From contig CAILAO010000567.1 of assembly GCA_903832105.1 (NCBI GenBank), forward strand, positions 1 through 6,290: a stretch of 6,290 nucleotides of DNA, in the 5' to 3' direction. Positions within the stretch are counted from its first letter, which is position 1. The number at the start of each line of letters is the position of its first letter. The DNA comes from an uncultured Pseudomonadota bacterium. GTDB lineage: Bacteria; Bdellovibrionota_B; Oligoflexia; Oligoflexales; CAILAO01. Positions 1-4,356 of the stretch are shown in pieces. The notes under the pieces are model-generated. The model worked only from the letters and a program-made list of their open reading frames with translations. It was not told where the DNA came from and ran no database searches. The translations under genes were made by a program, and so were the position numbers.

Positions 1-2
1 AG

Positions 3-53
3 ATCAAAAAGTCCCTTAAGAAGATATCTTCAATAGGAAAACGAAAGAAATAG
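3..53 (+). CDS. Possible 3' end of an upstream gene (partial)
   Basis: One plus-strand frame is open from the window edge and ends at TAG (51-53). It would encode a short basic C-terminus ending IGKRKK. A Lys/Arg-rich tail followed 11 nt later by a strong hairpin is what the end of a bacterial gene often looks like. Only 16 codons are visible, so an open frame of this length could be chance. No product can be assigned. Confidence 0.3.
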   Translation: MKKSLKKISSIGKRKK

Positions 54-64
54 TGATTGCTTCC

Positions 65-84
65 GGGTGGATATCTATCCACCC
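65..84 (+). terminator. Strong 8-bp hairpin, possible terminator
   Basis: GGGTGGAT (65-72) and ATCCACCC (77-84) are perfect reverse complements around a 4-nt loop, ATCT. The stem is GC-rich at its base. The following bases are ACTCCCCCTATTTT, so the T-run is displaced and interrupted. It is therefore not a textbook intrinsic terminator, but the position just after a possible gene end fits one. An operator or protein-binding palindrome upstream of the 180-1058 gene is the alternative. Confidence 0.45.
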
Positions 85-105
85 ACTCCCCCTATTTTAC
101 GATCT

Positions 106-140
106 TTTACATAGCATTTCGTTTAAAAAACTAATAGAAT
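106..140 (+). promoter_or_regulatory. Weak promoter candidate upstream of the repeat protein gene
   Basis: TTTACA (106-111) matches the -35 consensus at 5 of 6 bases and TAGAAT (135-140) matches the -10 at 5 of 6. The spacer between them is 23 nt, which is too long for a normal sigma-70 promoter. An alternative -10, ACTAAT (130-135), gives an 18-nt spacer but matches only 4 of 6. The region lies in an AT-rich stretch 40-75 nt before the start codon, a plausible place for a promoter. Confidence 0.2.
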
Positions 141-179
141 CATGACAATAGAAGTGTTTAACAAACAAGTAGGCTGGTC

Positions 180-1058
180 ATGGTTCGAATTTTATTTTCA
201 TTTAGCTTAGTTTTTTTGTCTGGGCTTCTTTGCGCGGGATTTGAAAAACCCTCTAAAGATAGTTCCTCCTCAAAATCCGCACAAACCACAGAAGAACTGA
301 CTCTACCCCAAGAGGAAGAAGCAAAGCCAAGGCCTATCACAAGTGAAATGAAAAAAAAGCAATGCGACCTATTCGAAGGAAAAATCATTAGTTTTTATGA
401 CAACGTTTTTAAAGTTGAGCACTGCAAGCGGCGACCGATCCTTCTTTCGCGGACCGTTTCTGATTATCTGCAGAAGGGGATTAAAGTTCACAATGTCGAG
501 AGTATCACTTTAGCGGCGCTTCCTGAGGGTCAGCCTGTTGATGTTATTCCGGCTGATGATCCTGGTCGCAATTGCAAGCAGTTGGATGGAAAGTATGTCA
601 CTTATTCGTATGTGGACGTCTATTTCATAGAGAGCTGCAAAAGGCGGCTTTTTAAAGATTGGGATAGTTACTTAAGGCATCGTAAGAAAAAAAATGACGA
701 ACTTGGTGAAATCTTGGCGTTGACCTGGCAAGAATTCAATAATCTACACCAGGGTCAGGATATGCCGTCGTTCATAGATGAAGAGTTTCGAAAATTGCTT
801 CAAAAGGCGGCTGATGCAGATGTTATACCGATTGATGAGGCTTGCCGCGGAGTTGAAGGTCATTACGCCTCGTATTACTCAAAAATATATAAAATTGAAA
901 AATGCCGCAAACGGGAAATTGACGATAGAACGCTATTTGCGAGAAAGACCGCTGACAAAAGCTTTGTAATAGTCGAACTTACCTCGGAACAGTGGCTTTC
1001 CTTACCCGATGGGAAGCCGATAGTAGATAAAAGTCTCAAAAGAGAACCACCAAAATGA
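180..1058 (+). CDS. Exported protein with three Cys-paired repeats, function unknown
   Basis: This 292-aa protein is not a family I recognise. The N-terminus (residues 1-19) is a typical export signal: MVR followed by a hydrophobic run ending LLCA. C18 could suggest a lipoprotein, but the residue before it is Leu rather than Gly/Ala/Ser, so the lipobox is poor. A Ser/Glu-rich low-complexity linker follows (about 24-58). The rest holds three diverged repeats. Each starts with a Cys pair 20-21 residues apart: C62/C82, C132/C153 and C222/C242. The shared pattern is C-x3-[DE]-G-[KH], aromatic residues, then an [IV]-E-x-C step followed by three basic residues. A second half resembling LxxLPxGxP follows. 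Apart from C18, every cysteine lies in one of these pairs, which with the signal suggests three periplasmic disulfides (inference). The ATG at 180 has only a weak Shine-Dalgarno (AGTAGG), but the hydrophobic signal starts directly from it. A 195-aa gene follows after 34 nt, probably co-transcribed. Confidence 0.85.
   Translation: MVRILFSFSLVFLSGLLCAGFEKPSKDSSSSKSAQTTEELTLPQEEEAKPRPITSEMKKKQCDLFEGKIISFYDNVFKVEHCKRRPILLSRTVSDYLQKGIKVHNVESITLAALPEGQPVDVIPADDPGRNCKQLDGKYVTYSYVDVYFIESCKRRLFKDWDSYLRHRKKKNDELGEILALTWQEFNNLHQGQDMPSFIDEEFRKLLQKAADADVIPIDEACRGVEGHYASYYSKIYKIEKCRKREIDDRTLFARKTADKSFVIVELTSEQWLSLPDGKPIVDKSLKREPPK
363..1028 (+). repeat. Three diverged protein-level repeat units within the exported protein
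   Basis: Unit 1 covers residues about 62-120, unit 2 about 132-198 and unit 3 about 222-283. The start-to-start spacings are 70 and 90 residues. First halves align as CDLFEGK...KVEHCKRR, CKQLDGK...FIESCKRR and CRGVEGH...KIEKCRKR. Second halves align as LAALPEGQP, FNNLHQGQDMP and WLSLPDGKP. The linkers before units 2 and 3 both contain DVIP (residues 121-124 and 214-217). Repeat identity is visible only in protein, so the duplication is old and has diverged at the DNA level. Confidence 0.75.
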
Positions 1059-1092
1059 ATTTTAAAAAGTCAGGCTAGATTGGGGTTGGACT

Positions 1093-1680
1093 ATGCCATT
1101 AAGTCAGCTTGAGTCGTGGACGGCAACTGGGGATACGAAAAAAAACTGTGAACTGCAGCTGTGGGACCTGGCATCGGCAAAACCATTTCAATATTTGACA
1201 GTTTTTAACCGATGCGTCGAACCGAAGTTGCTGGACTTCAGAGGGCGCCGTTTTAACGGAATCGTCTTAAGGGTTCATGGAGGAATCTTCGGGAAAATTG
1301 GCCTGGTTCAATATGTGGGTGGGCTTCGCGATCTTTTAGTAGGATCACTTTTTTCTCAACAAATGACCTTTCAAAAGCGATTTCTTGCTCAAGACAATGA
1401 CCGAGGAGAAAGCGGTATTAATTACTGGCCCGTTCTCGGCATTGAGGCTATGCCCATGAAGATCTACGTGAGTTCCTCGACAACAACGCCTTCGAAAAAT
1501 TCTCTCAAAGTCGATTACAACGTCCCTTTTAATATGCGGATATTGCAAAGACCGATTATCGACGAAATTGTCGAGATTCCGAATTCGCGGATTTATTTAG
1601 GACGTATGTTTTTTCGTTTAAGTACATGGCATATTCCGTTTCTTTGGTTTGCACTTGAACGTCTTGATTCAACCTGTTGA
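1093..1680 (+). CDS. Conserved-looking hypothetical protein, 195 aa
   Basis: I do not recognise this protein. It has no signal peptide or clear membrane segment, so it is probably cytoplasmic. Segments that look structured are DFRGRRFNGIVL (residues 48-59), a Gly-rich IFGKIGLVQYVGGLRDL (65-81), VDYNVPFN (140-147), and a C-terminal part with RIYLGRMFFRL (166-176) and FLWFALER (183-190). Alternating hydrophobic and polar stretches ending in an 'aLER' strand recall lipocalin-like beta-barrels such as DUF4334-type proteins. That resemblance is faint and is not used for the name. The ATG at 1093 follows a purine-rich TTGGGGTTGG, a modest ribosome site. The frame is closed upstream by a TAA at 1063, so the start cannot move far. 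It lies 34 nt after the three-repeat protein gene on the same strand, with no terminator between, suggesting one transcript. The encoded C-terminus is intact. Confidence 0.75.
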   Translation: MPLSQLESWTATGDTKKNCELQLWDLASAKPFQYLTVFNRCVEPKLLDFRGRRFNGIVLRVHGGIFGKIGLVQYVGGLRDLLVGSLFSQQMTFQKRFLAQDNDRGESGINYWPVLGIEAMPMKIYVSSSTTTPSKNSLKVDYNVPFNMRILQRPIIDEIVEIPNSRIYLGRMFFRLSTWHIPFLWFALERLDSTC

Positions 1681-1681
1681 T

Positions 1682-1697
1682 ATCTGTGTAGATTTTT
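1682..1697 (+). terminator. Weak hairpin plus T-run after the 195-aa gene
   Basis: ATCT (1682-1685), loop GTGT and AGAT (1690-1693) are followed directly by TTTT (1694-1697). The position, one base after the stop codon at 1680, and the T-run fit a terminator. The 4-bp AT-rich stem is weak, so this is tentative. Confidence 0.22.
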
Positions 1698-1754
1698 AAG
1701 TTCCCGTTTGGTTAAAGAAGACGCAATTTCCTTGACAAAGCATTAATAAAATTA

Positions 1755-1783
1755 AAGACTTATTTAAGGACCGATGCTATAAT
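1755..1783 (+). promoter_or_regulatory. Extended -10 sigma-70-type promoter for the gmhB operon
   Basis: A perfect TATAAT (1778-1783) is preceded by TG one base away (TGCTATAAT from 1775), the extended -10 form. With a 17-nt spacer the -35 is AAGACT (1755-1760), matching only the GAC core. Extended -10 promoters commonly tolerate a poor -35. Transcription would start near 1790, giving a leader of about 55 nt before the GTG at 1846. A perfect TTGACA at 1732-1737 lies 40 nt upstream of the -10, too far to pair with it. Confidence 0.65.
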
Positions 1784-1832
1784 TTTTTGTAATTGAATGT
1801 TGGCGTATGCTTTTTAACCGGGATTTTTTGAC

Positions 1833-1840
1833 GAGGTGAG
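1833..1840 (+). promoter_or_regulatory. Shine-Dalgarno fixing a GTG start
   Basis: GAGGTGAG lies 5 nt upstream of GTG at 1846-1848 and is closely complementary to the 16S rRNA 3' end. No ATG competes near it in frame, so it decides the start of the 232-aa gene. Confidence 0.7.
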
Positions 1841-1845
1841 TTTCC

Positions 1846-2544
1846 GTGCTATATGTCGAGATTTTCCCAATCCAAGACACTCTTGTTTTACGTGCGCGAG
1901 GTTCGGAGCTGCTAATTATGGCTCCTCATGTGAAAGAGCTAAAGGAGCGAAAAACCCCGCAGGAATTTAGCAACTACTTCATGACCAAAGCGCTGATTAA
2001 TAGACCTGCTCGTAAGCTTTTTGAGGCCTGGCTAAGAAAAGATCGTTCACTTTGGCCAAGAATCTATAAGACAATTCAGGAGGAGATGACGCTCTCTTCT
2101 AACGAAGGTTCTGGGGAAATTCAAGAACAAGCGGCACCAGTTCCCGCCGAAAAATCATCAGAGAAGTCGCCAGAAAAGTCAGTAGAAAAGCCCAAGGCTG
2201 AGCCCTCCAAACCACCAAAGAAGGAAGAGGTGCAGCTGACACCTCCCGTTCATCATGAAGCTAAAATGGACGTTCAACCAAAAGTGGGGACGGAGTCTTC
2301 CAAGGGAAAACATGCTCCCGTGACTAAGCAGGAAACCCCTTCAAAACAAGAAAAACCGAAGGAAAAAGTTTCTCCTGTAAAGGCGAAAGAGCCTGAGAAG
2401 AAGCCTGCAAAATCAGAATCTAAGAAAGAAGAAAAGCCCTCTGCAAAGGGTGCTAAAACGGTTAAAAAGCCGGAATCAAAGCCATCGGCAAAAGAAGAAA
2501 AATCCAAAACGGCCTCCAAGTCAAAAAGTAAAGGAAAGGGCTAG
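1846..2544 (+). CDS. Hypothetical protein with small N-terminal domain and long Lys-rich tail
   Basis: This 232-aa protein has two contrasting parts. Residues 1-85 look folded: strands at the start (LYVEIFPIQDTLVLRARG), then amphipathic helices with aromatic residues (FSNYFMTKAL, FEAWLRKD, LWPRIYKTI). I do not recognise this domain. Residues 86-232 are low complexity, almost only K, E, P, S, A, T and Q, ending in a basic KSKSKGKG. That composition resembles the tails of histone H1-like or other disordered nucleic-acid-binding proteins, but similar Lys/Pro/Glu stretches also serve as spacers. There is no signal peptide or membrane segment, which argues against a TonB-like periplasmic spacer. 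The GTG start is supported by a strong Shine-Dalgarno 5 nt upstream. The gene is first in an operon: the next gene starts 3 nt after its stop, and gmhB follows. Its role relative to GmhB is unknown. Confidence 0.8.
   Translation: MLYVEIFPIQDTLVLRARGSELLIMAPHVKELKERKTPQEFSNYFMTKALINRPARKLFEAWLRKDRSLWPRIYKTIQEEMTLSSNEGSGEIQEQAAPVPAEKSSEKSPEKSVEKPKAEPSKPPKKEEVQLTPPVHHEAKMDVQPKVGTESSKGKHAPVTKQETPSKQEKPKEKVSPVKAKEPEKKPAKSESKKEEKPSAKGAKTVKKPESKPSAKEEKSKTASKSKSKGKG
2149..2196 (+). repeat. Tandem 12-bp (EKSx) repeat in the Lys-rich tail
   Basis: Four consecutive tetrapeptides read EKSS, EKSP, EKSV and EKPK (residues 102-117). The DNA units are imperfect copies of a 12-bp GA(A/G)AA-type unit. Such a tract can grow or shrink by slippage in whole codons without breaking the frame. 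The copies differ by several bases, so recent expansion is unlikely. Confidence 0.6.
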
Positions 2545-2547
2545 CTT

Positions 2548-2820
2548 TTGATTCGGAAATATTTGGTTTGCGGGAAAAACGTCTATCTTTCATCTCAAAA
2601 ACCTGAAGGCTATGGCGGAACATGTGTCGATGTTTTTATGCCGCTTGAAATATTTTGGGAAGTGCGGGATTTGTTAAAACAAGCTGATTTTTTGGTTTCC
2701 TCAGATGGTGACACCGCGGCGATTAACCAGATTTATCAGACGGTTTTCCAAAAAGTGGCTGCCTATGCAACAACCGATAAAGACAGAACCTGGCTCTACT
2801 CCAGGATTAACAGCGGCTAA
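2548..2820 (+). CDS. Small hypothetical protein, 90 aa, upstream of gmhB
   Basis: This is a small soluble protein that I do not recognise. It begins with a strand-like segment (IRKYLVCGKNVYLSSQ), has a Gly-containing GYGGTCVDV (residues 22-30), then helix-like segments (FWEVRDLLKQ, INQIYQTVFQKVAAYA) and ends WLYSRINSG. Its two cysteines (8 and 26) show no metal-site pattern. The start is TTG at 2548, with AAAGGG (2535-2540) placed 7 nt upstream as a good ribosome site. The next in-frame ATG would remove a third of the protein. It begins only 3 nt after the preceding stop, so it is probably translationally coupled to that gene, and its 3' end overlaps the start of gmhB in another frame. The balanced amino-acid composition and the good ribosome site favour a real gene. 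Confidence 0.65.
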   Translation: MIRKYLVCGKNVYLSSQKPEGYGGTCVDVFMPLEIFWEVRDLLKQADFLVSSDGDTAAINQIYQTVFQKVAAYATTDKDRTWLYSRINSG

Positions 2821-3376
2821 GCGACCCGCGATCTTTCTTGATCGAGATGGCGTCCTCAATGTCGACAAAGGTTATGCCTTTTCTGTTTCTGATTTATTGA
2901 TCCCTGCAGATGTCCCTAGCACGCTCGCCGCTCTAAAAAAACTGGGATTTCTCCTCGTTGTCATTTCAAATCAATCGGGTATTGCGAGGGGGTACTATAC
3001 ATTTTCAGATGTTCATGTTTTTCATGATGCCCTGCAGATGGAATTAAACAGAATTGCCGCCGTCAAGGTTGATACATTTTTCATATGTCCACATCATCCT
3101 GATGGGATTATAGAAGAACTTAGGCAAACCTGTCAGTGCCGTAAACCTGGAACAAAAATGATTTTTGATGCCGTGAGGGACTTTAATATCGATCTGGAAA
3201 AAAGCTATTTAGTGGGTGACAAGCCAACGGACATCGAGTGCGCAATTAGAGCGGGTATTCCTGGAATTCAGATCGTCGCAGAGGCAAAATATGGTAGACA
3301 CCCAAATGCCACGGCATATATCAACACATTCTCAGAAATCTTATCAGTTATAAGTATAAAAAGTTCAGCCAATTAA
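2765..3376 (+). CDS. gmhB: D-glycero-D-manno-heptose 1,7-bisphosphate 7-phosphatase
   Basis: GmhB removes the C7 phosphate from heptose 1,7-bisphosphate in the cytoplasm, a step towards ADP-heptose for the LPS inner core (or GDP-heptose in some bacteria). Numbered from ATG 2765 (203 aa; E. coli GmhB is about 190), it has the HAD motifs in order. FLDRDGVLN carries nucleophile D26 and acid/base D28. ISNQSGIARG is at about 67-76. A Cys/His zinc loop has C108, H110, C123 and C125 (CPHHP...CQC), followed by RKPG. GDKPTDIECA holds D152 and D156 for Mg2+. The zinc loop with RKP separates this group from most other HAD phosphatases, although the HisB N-terminal domain is related. The start is uncertain. 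The ATG at 2765 overlaps the 90-aa gene by 56 nt and has no good ribosome site; an ATG at 2705 would add 20 residues and overlap by 116 nt. No ATG, GTG or TTG lies nearer to the conserved domain, so coupling to the gene in front is likely. The 3' end overlaps the opposing protease gene by 29 nt. Confidence 0.9.
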   Translation: MQQPIKTEPGSTPGLTAAKRPAIFLDRDGVLNVDKGYAFSVSDLLIPADVPSTLAALKKLGFLLVVISNQSGIARGYYTFSDVHVFHDALQMELNRIAAVKVDTFFICPHHPDGIIEELRQTCQCRKPGTKMIFDAVRDFNIDLEKSYLVGDKPTDIECAIRAGIPGIQIVAEAKYGRHPNATAYINTFSEILSVISIKSSAN

Positions 3377-4085
3377 GCCAGCGCGCATCACCTAATAGAA
3401 AAAGTACGGTTGTTCCGTTACACACCGCGTGAAAGAAAATAATCGGCCCCAGACGTTTTCCGGAAAAAACGTACAGCGTTTCAGCAACGAGTCCTAATAG
3501 TAAAGGACCAAGGGGAAGGCTGATCTTCAAACCTAGCATATTCAGGAGAGTAGGATGGCTGTGGACAAGACTAAAAAGAAGAGCTGAAAAATAGGAACCC
3601 CAAATCTTCCCACCAATTTTTCTGAGCAAATTTCCGACGCCAACTCTAAATACAAGTTCTTCAATTAAAGGGATCCAAAGGATGAAAAGAGCGTAAGTTG
3701 ACCAGTGGCTTGTTGAAATGTTCTCGGAAGGACGTAATTCAGAGTCGACAAAAAAATGGCTAAGAAGAATTAGAAAGCCAGTGCCCAATAGAATGATGAC
3801 ACCAGGGATGTAAAACATCCAAGATGGTACATCGTGTCTCGAATGATCCTCTCCTGCTTTTGGCATAAAACGAATCAAGTTTTTTCCGAGAATGATTATA
3901 ATTCCGACCGAAAGGATGGAATTGACGATGGCAGCTGCGATCCAGGCTTCAGAAGTATATGGTTTAAGAAGCGAGTACGTTTCTGAAAGGAGAATGGCTA
4001 ATGAAACACTACTGGCAATGAGCCATGAAAGAGCTTTGGGAGAAATGTTAATAAGATCAATCCTCATGAAAAGTGAACTTTCCAC
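3348..4085 (-). CDS. CPBP family intramembrane glutamic-type protease
   Basis: This is a polytopic membrane protein of the CPBP/CAAX-protease (Abi, Rce1-like) family. Members cleave peptide bonds inside the membrane; bacterial substrates are usually unknown. From the GTG at 4085 it has 245 residues with about six or seven hydrophobic segments (roughly 17-40, 46-69, 90-112, 130-146, 162-176, 190-208 and 213-232). All three family motifs are present: EELVFR (E142, E143, R147), FSLVH (F171, H175) and HAVCN (H219, N223), so it should be catalytically competent. The start is ambiguous. AGGAGGTGG (4090 to 4082) is an excellent Shine-Dalgarno sequence but runs into the GTG at 4085, while ATG at 4067 (residue 7) lies 17 nt beyond it. 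An in-frame TAA just upstream rules out a longer form. It is transcribed divergently from ggt and converges on gmhB with overlapping 3' ends. Nothing nearby, such as a bacteriocin or immunity gene, indicates its substrate. Confidence 0.88.
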   Translation of the reverse strand: MESSLFMRIDLINISPKALSWLIASSVSLAILLSETYSLLKPYTSEAWIAAAIVNSILSVGIIIILGKNLIRFMPKAGEDHSRHDVPSWMFYIPGVIILLGTGFLILLSHFFVDSELRPSENISTSHWSTYALFILWIPLIEELVFRVGVGNLLRKIGGKIWGSYFSALLFSLVHSHPTLLNMLGLKISLPLGPLLLGLVAETLYVFSGKRLGPIIFFHAVCNGTTVLFLLGDARWLNWLNFLYL

Positions 4086-4177
4086 CTCCTTGGGGGGTTA
4101 TTCCAAGGACAATGCAACATATTGAATCCAAAGAAGTAATCGCAAAAGAGACGCGATGCTGTTTTGTATAACTTAAC

Positions 4178-4206
4178 ATTATACTGTTGATAAAACATCA
4201 TATAAA
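4178..4206 (-). promoter_or_regulatory. Sigma-70-type promoter for the CPBP protease gene
   Basis: On the minus strand TTTATA (4206-4201, 4 of 6 matches to the -35) is separated by exactly 17 nt from a perfect TATAAT (4183-4178). Transcription would start near 4171, about 85-105 nt before the protease start. It points away from ggt. I found no equally good plus-strand promoter for ggt; the best is a TATAAG at 4304-4309 with a poor -35. Confidence 0.55.
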
Positions 4207-4228
4207 ACCGCTTTTTCCAACGAAAAAC

Positions 4229-4263
4229 TGACGCTTCATGAGAAGCTTGAAACAGGAGCGTTA
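4229..4263. other. Inverted repeats with two alternative hairpins in the ggt upstream region
   Basis: The outer arms TGACGCT (4229-4235) and AGCGTTA (4257-4263) can form a 7-bp stem with one G-U pair. An inner hairpin GCTTC (4233-4237) / GAAGC (4242-4246) with loop ATGA uses some of the same bases, so the two are mutually exclusive. The element sits about 95-130 nt before the ggt start and upstream of the minus-strand promoter. It could be a regulatory site, part of a ggt leader if the promoter lies further upstream, or chance. No strong T-run follows. Confidence 0.3.
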
Positions 4264-4356
4264 GCTTTTAACGAAAACATTTTTAGTCCTACTTGAACTT
4301 CATTATAAGTGAGATTAAAGTCGTGTGGCACAGCTGTAAATTGAAGAGGTGTTGTT

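Noticed and set aside
1055..1078. Seven-codon ORF (ATG overlapping the stop of the three-repeat gene) as a coupling leader peptide
   Set aside because: It is too short to support, has no own ribosome site, and its stop lies 15 nt before the next start without clear coupling geometry.
1732..1737. Perfect TTGACA as -35 of the gmhB operon promoter
   Set aside because: It lies 40 nt before the TATAAT and no acceptable -10 sits 16-18 nt downstream of it.
2274..2519. Minus-strand frame opposite the Lys-rich tail, rich in Phe/Ser/Gly
   Set aside because: It is the antisense shadow of the Lys/Glu codons (AAG/AAA, GAA); its Phe/Ser-rich composition follows from that and there is no ribosome site.
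3348..4085. CPBP protease as part of a bacteriocin or phage-defence (Abi) locus
   Set aside because: No peptide precursor, ABC exporter, histidine kinase or other defence gene lies near it; the neighbours are housekeeping-type gmhB and ggt.
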